Below are positions 7,557 to 14,644 of a stretch of DNA of 18,941 nucleotides, piece after piece. The position numbers and the translations under genes are program-made. Each line of letters starts with the position of its first letter. Within the stretch, counting starts at the first letter, position 1. The notes below the pieces were generated by a model that was not told the DNA's origin, made no database searches, and saw only the letters and a program-made list of their open reading frames with translations. The stretch is from positions 1 through 18,941 of the forward strand of contig CALAGJ010000017.1 in NCBI GenBank assembly GCA_937892395.1, written 5' to 3'. This stretch comes from an uncultured Parafilimonas sp. (GTDB taxonomy: Bacteria; Bacteroidota; Bacteroidia; Chitinophagales; Chitinophagaceae).

Positions 7557-8627
7557 ATGTATAAGATAGTGCATATAATAGACCGTTTGGAATCGGGAGG
7601 TGCAGAAAGAATCTTACTTACACAATCTGCTCTTTTTGCTGCAAAAGGACATTCTGTAGATATTATTACAACAGTAGCAAAAGGCAAACTTTCATCTCTA
7701 ATACATAAAGATGTAAGACTCATTGTTTTGCATAGAAAATGGAAATACAATCCAATAAAAATTTTGCAACTTAATCGGCTTCTCAGACAGTATGATGTGC
7801 TACATATACATGGTTATCATAATATGCGATACGTATGGCTGGCAATGCAAATGGGCGGCATAAAGGGGAAGACATTTTATCAGGAACATCATGGAGCTTA
7901 CAATGAAACATTTGCCGTAGGCAAAGAACAAAAAAAAATTCTCCAATCTATAAATTTCATTGCGGTATCCCATTCAATAACTACATGGGCAAACAAGCAA
8001 CTAATGCTACCAAAGCGTCAGATTTTTTTGCTCCAAAATACTATTCTGAAACAAGAGGGTTTGAAACAGACTCATCGTTTTAATGATACCATACAATTAT
8101 TGATTACCGCAAATTTTACTGAAAATAAAAATATACTATTTGCTATAGATGTGCTTAAATACTCAATTCAACAGAGCAAAAGAAATATGCATCTTACCAT
8201 CATTGGTCATATAAATGATGAAGCCTATTACCACCGTGTACTAACGTACATAGATGCACATCAATTGATAAAAAATATAACAATAAAAACAGATATCACA
8301 AATGTGCAAGAGCATTTATATCAATATGATATGGCCTTACATTGTTCTATATTTGAATCAGGGCCATTGGTATTAATAGAATATTTAGCTCAGGGCCTTC
8401 CCTTTATTGCTTCTAATACCGGAGAAGTGGTATGGCAAATACAAAATGATTTTCCTGAATTTATAGCAGAAGAAATGAATGTAGAAAAATGGTATGATAA
8501 AATACGCAACCTTGCTATGCAAAATCAAACCCTTTTAGAAGAAAAAATGTATGCCTGTTTTGCTAAACATTATTCAACTGAAGTTTATTATCAAAAATGT
8601 CAGCATATATATAAAAATGGTGTATAA
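7557..8627 (+). CDS. GT4-type glycosyltransferase (GT-B fold)
   Basis: This is a 356-residue nucleotide-sugar-dependent glycosyltransferase of the family-1/GT4 type. The N-domain begins KIVHIIDRLESGGAERIL (3-20), in which GGAER is the typical glycine loop. The C-domain has LLITANFTENKNI (181-193), LTIIGHIND and the signature FESGPLVLIEYLAQGLPFIA (266-285) with the E-x7-E pair Glu267/Glu275 that binds the donor, followed by SNTGEV. There is no signal peptide or membrane helix. Acceptor and sugar are unknown, and no polysaccharide cluster surrounds it, so a role in glycolipid or surface polysaccharide synthesis is inference. The ATG at 7557 is preferred over an in-frame GTG at 7545. The gene is divergent from the EamA transporter and ends 17 nt from the converging fbp stop, with no terminator visible between them. 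Confidence 0.88.
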   Translation: MYKIVHIIDRLESGGAERILLTQSALFAAKGHSVDIITTVAKGKLSSLIHKDVRLIVLHRKWKYNPIKILQLNRLLRQYDVLHIHGYHNMRYVWLAMQMGGIKGKTFYQEHHGAYNETFAVGKEQKKILQSINFIAVSHSITTWANKQLMLPKRQIFLLQNTILKQEGLKQTHRFNDTIQLLITANFTENKNILFAIDVLKYSIQQSKRNMHLTIIGHINDEAYYHRVLTYIDAHQLIKNITIKTDITNVQEHLYQYDMALHCSIFESGPLVLIEYLAQGLPFIASNTGEVVWQIQNDFPEFIAEEMNVEKWYDKIRNLAMQNQTLLEEKMYACFAKHYSTEVYYQKCQHIYKNGV

Positions 8628-8644
8628 TAATTTTCTACAAACCA

Positions 8645-9655
8645 TTAGGCTTGCAAATAAGTAAGACATTCATCTACCATATTGGTACTTCCAATAAATA
8701 GGGGCGTACGTTGGTGTAGTTTGGTAGGTAGTATATCGAGAATACGCTGTGCACCATTTGTAGCTTTACCTCCCGCCACTTCAATGATAAAAGCAAAGGG
8801 ATTGCACTCATACATCAACCTGAGTTTACCTTCAGGCTTGCCGGTAGTGCCAGGATAATAAAAGATACCACCTTTAATTAATGTACGATGTAAATCTGCT
8901 ACCATACTGCCCACATAGCGATTCGTATATGGACCACCTGTATCCTTTGTTTTCTTTTGACAACATTCAATATAATCTTGCACCTGCTTATCATACTGAT
9001 AATAGTTGCCATGATTCACGCTATATATTTTACCATCTGCTGGCACTTTTATATCAGGATGACTGAGGCAATACTCACCGATTGATGGGTCTAGAGTAAA
9101 CCCATTTACGCCCCGCCGTGTAGCATACACATACATAGTGGATGAACCATACACAATATAACCCGCTGCCACCTGGCGCACACCTGGTTGAAGAAAATCT
9201 TCCTTTGTACAAGGTTTACCTATTTCACTCACCCTCCTATACACTCCGAATATGGTACCAATAGACACATTTACATCAATATTGCTACTACCATCTAAAG
9301 GATCAAACATGACCACATACTTACTATTATTGCTAACCTCATCATCAAACACCACAACATCATCCATTTCTTCACTACCAATACCTGCACAACTTATACC
9401 ATGACGAAGAACTCCAATTAATTGATTATTGGCATATACATCTAATTTTTTTACTTCTTCGCCCTGTATGTTTACATCACCTGCATCACCCAAAATATCT
9501 ACAAGACCAGCCTTATTTACTTCTGTATTAATACGCTTGCCTGCAAGACCAATATCTCTTAATAAAGTACTTAACTCTCCGGTGGCATTTGGTATAGTAC
9601 GAAACTGCTGAATGGTAAATTCATCTAAAGTCAGTATCCGACGATTTACAGTCAT
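8645..9655 (-). CDS. fbp: Fructose-1,6-bisphosphatase class 1
   Basis: The enzyme hydrolyses fructose-1,6-bisphosphate to fructose-6-phosphate in gluconeogenesis. From the ATG at 9655 it has 336 residues, normal for class 1. It begins NRRILTLDEFTIQQ (4-17). The metal site is complete: the SEE pair (Glu95-Glu96), DPLDGSSNIDVNVSIGTIFG (118-137) with Asp118, Asp121 and Gly122, and Glu283 in LMYECNPFAF. The substrate and phosphate segments NRYVGSMVADLHRTLIKGG (245-263) and GKLRLMYE are also clear. An in-frame TTG at 9700 extends the frame by 15 codons, but the ATG matches the family N-terminus. It converges on the glycosyltransferase and is divergent from the aspartate kinase, with which it shares a 115-bp region containing a 14-bp palindrome. 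With pckG this gives two irreversible gluconeogenic steps. Confidence 0.97.
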   Translation of the reverse strand: MTVNRRILTLDEFTIQQFRTIPNATGELSTLLRDIGLAGKRINTEVNKAGLVDILGDAGDVNIQGEEVKKLDVYANNQLIGVLRHGISCAGIGSEEMDDVVVFDDEVSNNSKYVVMFDPLDGSSNIDVNVSIGTIFGVYRRVSEIGKPCTKEDFLQPGVRQVAAGYIVYGSSTMYVYATRRGVNGFTLDPSIGEYCLSHPDIKVPADGKIYSVNHGNYYQYDKQVQDYIECCQKKTKDTGGPYTNRYVGSMVADLHRTLIKGGIFYYPGTTGKPEGKLRLMYECNPFAFIIEVAGGKATNGAQRILDILPTKLHQRTPLFIGSTNMVDECLTYLQA

Positions 9656-9678
9656 AATGGTAAATAATTTGTAAAGTG

Positions 9679-9686
9679 CAAATGTA
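9679..9686 (-). promoter_or_regulatory. Putative -7 element of fbp
   Basis: On the minus strand TACATTTG matches TAnnTTTG, 23 nt upstream of the fbp ATG. The nearest upstream TTTG, inside the palindrome at 9695-9708, is only 11 nt away, shorter than the usual spacer, so the -33 box is uncertain. Confidence 0.35.
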
Positions 9687-9694
9687 ATGGGTGT

Positions 9695-9708
9695 AAGCAA
9701 ATTTGCTT
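9695..9708. promoter_or_regulatory. 14-bp perfect palindrome between fbp and aspartate kinase genes
   Basis: AAGCAAATTTGCTT is self-complementary over all 14 bases. It lies in the divergent region 40 bp from the fbp ATG and 63 bp from the aspartate kinase ATG. Its TTTG (9702-9705) also serves as the -33 box of the plus-strand promoter, so a dimeric regulator bound here would overlap that promoter. No known operator consensus is recognised. Confidence 0.45.
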
Positions 9709-9729
9709 TATTGCTATAACCTATCTTTG
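9702..9729 (+). promoter_or_regulatory. Putative promoter of the aspartate kinase gene
   Basis: TTTG (9702-9705), a 16-nt spacer and TATCTTTG (9722-9729) fit the Bacteroidota promoter pattern, with the spacer one base short. The predicted start near 9736 leaves a leader of about 35 nt before the ATG at 9771. Confidence 0.5.
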
Positions 9730-9770
9730 TATGATTTTATAAATATATTTAAAATATTTTTAATAAACAG

Positions 9771-11039
9771 ATGAAAGTTTTCAAATTTGGAGGTGCCAGT
9801 GTAAACAGTTTTGAAAGAATTCAAAATGTAAAAACAATTATTGATTCCTATGCAGGTGACCAATTGGTCGTTATCATTTCTGCAATGGGTAAAACTACTA
9901 ATGCATTAGAAAAAGTAGTAGAAAATTTTTATCAAGGGAATAAGGAAGAAGCCTTGCTATTATTTAACAGCATAAAGCAACAACATTTAAGCACTGCTAA
10001 ATATTTATTAGTAACCCGATATAATGATTGTGAAGCTCACATAAAAGAAGTTTTTACAGAAGTAGAATGGCTGATACAGGACAAACCTGTAAGATCTTAT
10101 GACTATTACTACGACCAAATAGTATGTGCCGGTGAGCTCATGAGTACTATCATTATCAGCCATTACCTAAATGAAGCAGGTGTTCAAAATAATTGGTTAG
10201 ATGTAAGAGATGTTTTACGAACTGATAGTACGTTTAGAGATGCAGGCATCAACTGGGAGGTGAGTAGTAAGCAAATAAAAGAACGTGCTTCAGGGCTTTT
10301 TGAAAAAGCCAATATCATTGTAACGCAAGGTTTTATAGGCTGTACTGATGAAAATGAGAGTACCACTCTTGGCAGAGAAGGTAGTGATTATACTGCAGCA
10401 ATTTTTGCAAACATATTAGAAGCAGAAAACCAAACTATTTGGAAAGATGTAACCGGTGTTATGAATGCAGATCCTAAGCAATTTCCGGATGCGCAACTCA
10501 TGCCTGAGCTGAGCTTTGATGAAGTAATTGAAATGGCCTATTATGGTGCTCAGGTTATTCATCCTAAAACAATCAAACCGCTCCAAAACAAAGGCATTCC
10601 ACTGTTGGTAAAATGTTTCTTTGACCCAACTTTACCTGGTACAACTATTTATAAAAAACAGGTAAAGGATTTACCGCCAATTATCATCATAAAAAAGGAT
10701 CAGGCATTGCTCCATTTGAGTAGTCCCGATTTTTCATTTGTGGGCGAAAAACCAATGAGTGATTTATATGAAATATTTGCAAAGCATCATATAAAACCAA
10801 ACCTCATTCAAACTGGTGCCATCAGCATACAAGTATGCATTGATGACCGTCCAGAAAAAACAGCACAACTGGCTGCTGCAGCTGGTTTTCATTTTGATGT
10901 GCAGGTAGAAAAAGGTTTGCAACTACTCACCATCAGGCATTATAATAAAACCTTGCTGGACAGTATGATAGCAGGAAAAAATATTGTGTTAGTACAGCAA
11001 ACACCTCACACGGTGCAAGTACTGTATAGTGAAGCATAG
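9771..11039 (+). CDS. lysC: Aspartate kinase (monofunctional)
   Basis: The enzyme phosphorylates L-aspartate with ATP, the entry step to lysine, threonine, methionine and diaminopimelate. The 422 residues are right for a monofunctional kinase. The catalytic amino-acid-kinase domain starts with KVFKFGGASV (2-11) and continues with VVIISAMGKTTN (33-44), GELMS (121-125), TQGFIGCTDENESTTLGREG (185-204), the ATP-site segment WKDVTGVMNADP (224-235) and FDEVIEMAYYGAQVIHPKTI (249-268). Residues ~300-422 form the C-terminal regulatory region of two ACT-like repeats (around 309-365 and 370-420). Their sequence is divergent, so which end product inhibits the enzyme cannot be told. No homoserine dehydrogenase domain follows, unlike ThrA. 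The gene symbol reflects the single function, not a proven lysine-sensitive isoform. It is divergent from fbp. Confidence 0.93.
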   Translation: MKVFKFGGASVNSFERIQNVKTIIDSYAGDQLVVIISAMGKTTNALEKVVENFYQGNKEEALLLFNSIKQQHLSTAKYLLVTRYNDCEAHIKEVFTEVEWLIQDKPVRSYDYYYDQIVCAGELMSTIIISHYLNEAGVQNNWLDVRDVLRTDSTFRDAGINWEVSSKQIKERASGLFEKANIIVTQGFIGCTDENESTTLGREGSDYTAAIFANILEAENQTIWKDVTGVMNADPKQFPDAQLMPELSFDEVIEMAYYGAQVIHPKTIKPLQNKGIPLLVKCFFDPTLPGTTIYKKQVKDLPPIIIIKKDQALLHLSSPDFSFVGEKPMSDLYEIFAKHHIKPNLIQTGAISIQVCIDDRPEKTAQLAAAAGFHFDVQVEKGLQLLTIRHYNKTLLDSMIAGKNIVLVQQTPHTVQVLYSEA

Positions 11040-11063
11040 AAGTATTTGATGCTGCTGGGCTTT

Positions 11064-11082
11064 GAAATTGTGGCAATTTTTT
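11064..11082 (+). terminator. Weak intrinsic terminator after aspartate kinase
   Basis: AAATTG (11065-11070) and CAATTT (11074-11079) pair around a 3-nt loop and run into further T residues to 11082, 25 nt after the stop codon. The stem is short and AT-rich, so confidence is low. Confidence 0.35.
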
Positions 11083-11142
11083 GCATAATTCTGGATATAT
11101 GAACTTGGAGCTATTTCATATTTTGAGGTACTATTTTTGACA

Positions 11143-11173
11143 TTGATGAACTCTAAACTACATTTTATTTTTG
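11143..11173 (+). promoter_or_regulatory. Putative promoter of the beta-helix lipoprotein gene
   Basis: TTG (11143-11145), a 20-nt spacer and TATTTTTG (11166-11173) match the Bacteroidota pattern. A second exact TATTTTTG stands at 11132-11139, 34 bp upstream, with a TTG 24 nt before it, so two tandem starts are possible. The proximal one would start transcripts near 11180, upstream of both candidate ATGs. Confidence 0.45.
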
Positions 11174-11215
11174 AGTAAATGATGTATGATTTTTCTTTGC
11201 CTTATGTTTGACCGG

Positions 11216-12607
11216 ATGGCAAAAAAGTTATTTAGTACTACTACCCTTTGGACTGCAATTTTGATTTCCATTTTATCTGCATGTAGCAAAGAGGATATCA
11301 TATCAAGTAAGGATGCTTTACTTTTTACATCCACAGATACACTGAGCTTTGGACAATTATTTACCGGCAGTGGATCCGTTACCCAATCTTTCAAAATATT
11401 TAATGGGAATGATCAAAAGCTTTTACTTAACTCTTTAAGTCTATCAGGTGGAAGTAACTCAGTTTTTCTGATGAATGTAAATGGGGTGCAAGGTGAAAGT
11501 TTTTCAAATATTGAAATTGCCGCAGGCGATAGTATCTATGTATTTGTATCTACCCTCATTCCTCCTACTGGCATGGTGTTACCCTTTTTAGTTAGGGATA
11601 GTATTGGCATAGCCTGGAATAATAACCAACAATTTGTACAATTAAATGCAGAGGGAAGAAATGCCAGATGGCTTAAGGGAGGTACAATATTGAGTGATAC
11701 CAGTTTTTCAAATGATTTACCGATAGTTGTACAGGGCCCACTAACCATTGCACAAGGGGCTACATTATCTATTGCCGAAGGCACATCAATATATTTTGAT
11801 GCAAATGCTGCATTATTAGTAAATGGAAGCCTTCGGGCCACAGGAAACTTTTATGATAGTACACGTATTCGTTTTTCGGGTAGCAGATTGGACGAACCTT
11901 ACAATACATTCCCGGGCAGCTGGCCTGGTATCATTTTTAGTAAGAGTTCATACAACAATCAATTGGAATATGTAAGTATAATAAATGGAATATCGGGCAT
12001 TCAAATTTCAGGAAATGGACAACCGCAATTAAGACTAAATGGCTGTGTCATTGATAACCAGTTAGCTTACGGTATTGCCGCTATAAACAGTAATATTGAT
12101 GCCATAAATTGTCAGATCAGTAATTGCCAAATAAACAATATTTACCTTGCTGGAGGGGCTTACAATTTTACCCATTGTACCGTCGTTACTTATAGTAATT
12201 TTTTGATTGCCCATGATGGACCTGTGGCATTTTTAACTGATCAAGATGATCAATTGAATCAATATGCCTTAAGTGGCAATTTTACAAACTGTATATTTTA
12301 CGGATCTGGTGGTTTGGTGGATAATGAAATAACTACTGCGGTAGCTGGTGCAGGGGTGAATACTAATTTTTTGAATGTATTTTATAGTAATAGTGCTGAG
12401 CAAGCTGGTGTACAATTTGAAAATAGCCTTAACAATACTGAGCCTGGTTTCAATTTGATAGATTTTGAAAATAATGTGTTTGATTTTTCTCTGAGTCCAG
12501 TTTCTCCATGTAATAATAATGGTATTGGAACTACAGTAATTATTGATATTCTTGGGCGAAGAAGGAGTGATCAAACTCCGGATATTGGTTGTTTTGAAGT
12601 GGAATAA
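11216..12607 (+). CDS. Lipoprotein with N-terminal Ig-like region and right-handed beta-helix
   Basis: The protein is probably tethered to the outer membrane. From the ATG at 11216 (463 residues) it has a lipoprotein signal, MAKKLFSTTTLWTAILISIL then SAC, with lipidated Cys23. The frame also has ATGs at 11186 and 11204, but the later start gives a normal-length signal. Residues ~30-140 (TLSFGQLFTGSGSVTQSFKI, later AAGDSIYVFVS) resemble the ASH/choice-of-anchor-D immunoglobulin-like fold. From about 145 there is an N- and G-rich pattern of short strands (LTIAQGATLSIAEGTSIYF, WPGIIFSKSSYNNQLEYVSI, GISGIQISGNGQPQLRLNGC, IDAINCQISNCQINNIYL) typical of a right-handed parallel beta-helix. The C-terminus SPCNNNGI...DILGRRRS...PDIGCFE matches the choice-of-anchor-Q ending. 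Enzymatic activity, such as polysaccharide cleavage, cannot be inferred, and no catalytic motif is recognised. The GPx-like gene begins 41 nt later and may be cotranscribed. Confidence 0.8.
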   Translation: MAKKLFSTTTLWTAILISILSACSKEDIISSKDALLFTSTDTLSFGQLFTGSGSVTQSFKIFNGNDQKLLLNSLSLSGGSNSVFLMNVNGVQGESFSNIEIAAGDSIYVFVSTLIPPTGMVLPFLVRDSIGIAWNNNQQFVQLNAEGRNARWLKGGTILSDTSFSNDLPIVVQGPLTIAQGATLSIAEGTSIYFDANAALLVNGSLRATGNFYDSTRIRFSGSRLDEPYNTFPGSWPGIIFSKSSYNNQLEYVSIINGISGIQISGNGQPQLRLNGCVIDNQLAYGIAAINSNIDAINCQISNCQINNIYLAGGAYNFTHCTVVTYSNFLIAHDGPVAFLTDQDDQLNQYALSGNFTNCIFYGSGGLVDNEITTAVAGAGVNTNFLNVFYSNSAEQAGVQFENSLNNTEPGFNLIDFENNVFDFSLSPVSPCNNNGIGTTVIIDILGRRRSDQTPDIGCFEVE

Positions 12608-12648
12608 ACATATTTGCTTATGAGTTGTTATTAGTAAAAAATTATTTT

Positions 12649-13218
12649 ATGAAAAATATAGTGCTTTTATTTTCTATGTCCATGCTAAGTGCATTTTATA
12701 TGAATAAAAATCCCGAAACACAGGCTGCCTCAAATCCAACAGTTGCAAAATCAATTTATGATTTTTCTATAGAATCAATAGATGGTGAAACAATCAATTT
12801 TGCAGATTTTAAAGGAAAAATGATTTTGGTTGTAAACACAGCTTCTATGTGTGGCTATACCCCTCAATATAAAGCCTTAGAGCAACTTTATGAAACACAC
12901 AAAGACAAATTAGTAATCGTAGGTTTTCCTTCTGATAATTTTGGAGGCCAGGAATATCAAGACAATAAAGAAATCAAATCATTTTGTATCAAGAACTTTG
13001 GAGTAACCTTTCCACTCACAACTCGTGTAGATGTAAAAGGAACTAATACAACACCCATATATAAATACCTCTGCAATAAATCTGAAAATGGTGTATTAGA
13101 TGCAGAAATATCTTGGAATTTTAATAAGTTCTTAATTGATGCCAATGGTAATCTTCTAAAGCATTTCAGCAGTAAAGTAACACCGGATAGTGAGGAGATA
13201 TTGAAGTTCTTGAAATAA
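12649..13218 (+). CDS. Glutathione-peroxidase-family thiol peroxidase with N-terminal signal
   Basis: The protein reduces hydroperoxides with a catalytic thiol. From the ATG at 12649 it has 189 residues; an in-frame TTG at 12625 adds 8 codons and is less likely. Residues 1-~27 look like a signal peptide or membrane anchor (MKNIVLLFSMSMLSAF) without a lipobox, so the enzyme probably works in the periplasm. The GPx fold follows: VVNTASMCGYTPQY (61-74) with peroxidatic Cys68 (Cys, not selenocysteine), FPSDNFGGQE (93-102) with Gln101, and SWNFNKFLID (155-164) with Trp156 and Asn157, completing the catalytic tetrad. Cys113 in SFCIKNFGVTFPL lies where the resolving Cys of thioredoxin-dependent plant GPx enzymes lies. 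Despite the family name the reductant is therefore probably a thioredoxin-like protein (inference). It ends 31 nt from the converging UMF1 transporter gene. Confidence 0.9.
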   Translation: MKNIVLLFSMSMLSAFYMNKNPETQAASNPTVAKSIYDFSIESIDGETINFADFKGKMILVVNTASMCGYTPQYKALEQLYETHKDKLVIVGFPSDNFGGQEYQDNKEIKSFCIKNFGVTFPLTTRVDVKGTNTTPIYKYLCNKSENGVLDAEISWNFNKFLIDANGNLLKHFSSKVTPDSEEILKFLK

Positions 13219-13249
13219 TATTTTTAGGAATGCTTTTGAATGCAATACA

Positions 13250-14557
13250 TCATACTTGTTGTATTTTTCTCTGTTTTCCCAAAGCCAACATCAACCAAAT
13301 GAAGCCCAAAAGGAAAAAGATAATCAAACTCAGCAAACTGTACTTCATACTGCCTGTTAATTCCTCAATATAGCCAAAAGATAGCATGCCCAATACTATG
13401 GCAATCTTTTCTGTAAAATCATAATAAGTAAAAAAAGAAGCGGTGTCTTTAGTAGGAGGCATCATTTTGGAAAACGTACTTCTGCTTAGGCTCTGTATGC
13501 CACCCATTACAAGTCCAACGGCCACTGATAATCCATAAAAATAATATTCCGGATCTCCTCCATTTTCTTTATACTCTGCAGCCTGATATCCTGCTATGCA
13601 TATTGCAATCCATAATACGACCACACCCAGCAATACAATAATATTTCCAAAACGATTTGCAAGCCTACTCATTATAATAGCACCCGGTATAGCAACCAAC
13701 TGAATGATAACAACAGTGATGATTAATTTAGTATCCTCCAATAACAAAACTTTTGCAGCAAATAGTGTGGCAGCAAGCATTACCGTTTGTACACCCATAC
13801 TATAAAAAAAGAAGCCCCTTAGAAAATTTTTCAAAACTGGCATTTCTTTTACTTTCAAATATACAGATTTCATTTCCTGAACTCCTTCTCGAATAATATT
13901 GCCTCTGGCAGCAGCTTTAATTTGCTTTTCAGGTACATGTTTAAACGTAATTTGAGCAAAAGCCACCCACCAAATGCCAACCAATAAAAATGTAATTCTG
14001 GGAGCAGTAAATGGATCAGAGGTAATCGTTAATACAAGTATAAAACCAATGATTTGCATCAATACGCTACCCACATATCCAAAACTATAACCTCTTGCAC
14101 TTACCCGATCTCTGTCTTCTGGAGCTGCTATTTCGGGAAGAAAAGCATTGTAAAAAACCAGACTACCCACCCAGCCTCCGGCAGCAAGCATAAAACTGAA
14201 AATGCCGAAGCCTATATTATCTCCGGTAAACCAATACAAGGCACTGCATCCTATTGCTCCCATAAAACAGAAAAAACGCATAAACATTTTTTTGTTTCCT
14301 CTACTATCTGCAATAGAAGCCAGTACCGGATAGAAAAGAGCAATTATAAAATAAGTAGCTGCAAGTGTGTAATTGTACAATGAACTACTTAGATAGGTGC
14401 GACCTAAAAAAGGAACCTCATCACTACCAAAAAAATTTTTAGTAACGGCAGTAAAATAGATGGGGAAAAATGTAGTTGTAATTACTAAATTATAAGTACT
14501 GTTTGCCCAATCATACATGCACCAGGCATTGATGATTTTTTTAGAAGCGGTTTGCAT
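13250..14557 (-). CDS. MFS transporter, UMF1/Atg22-like
   Basis: This 435-residue membrane protein has about twelve hydrophobic helices. It starts KKIINAWCMYDWANSTYNLV (6-25); YDWANS near the N-terminus is the hallmark of the UMF1 branch (bacterial relatives of the yeast vacuolar effluxer Atg22). The central SRLANRFGN loop and GGIQSLSRSTFSKMMPPTKD near the middle of the C-half are also typical of this branch. Substrates of bacterial members are not established; amino-acid export is suggested only by analogy. The ATG at 14557 agrees with the family start. The POT peptide transporter gene lies upstream on the same strand after 87 nt, so the two may form a transport operon (peptide uptake followed by a permease of unknown direction). 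No exact TAnnTTTG element was seen in the gap. Confidence 0.88.
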   Translation of the reverse strand: MQTASKKIINAWCMYDWANSTYNLVITTTFFPIYFTAVTKNFFGSDEVPFLGRTYLSSSLYNYTLAATYFIIALFYPVLASIADSRGNKKMFMRFFCFMGAIGCSALYWFTGDNIGFGIFSFMLAAGGWVGSLVFYNAFLPEIAAPEDRDRVSARGYSFGYVGSVLMQIIGFILVLTITSDPFTAPRITFLLVGIWWVAFAQITFKHVPEKQIKAAARGNIIREGVQEMKSVYLKVKEMPVLKNFLRGFFFYSMGVQTVMLAATLFAAKVLLLEDTKLIITVVIIQLVAIPGAIIMSRLANRFGNIIVLLGVVVLWIAICIAGYQAAEYKENGGDPEYYFYGLSVAVGLVMGGIQSLSRSTFSKMMPPTKDTASFFTYYDFTEKIAIVLGMLSFGYIEELTGSMKYSLLSLIIFFLLGFIWLMLALGKQRKIQQV

Positions 14558-14644
14558 ACTGACTCTGACTTGAGCGGTTTGAGTTGAAAATTTTTAACCC
14601 TTTACTTAATCAATACAAAGAAATTCAAAAAAAAGAGAATGTCA

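Noticed and set aside
14054..14383. A 109-codon plus-strand frame inside the UMF1 transporter gene
   Set aside because: It is antisense to membrane helices and has composition typical of a shadow frame.
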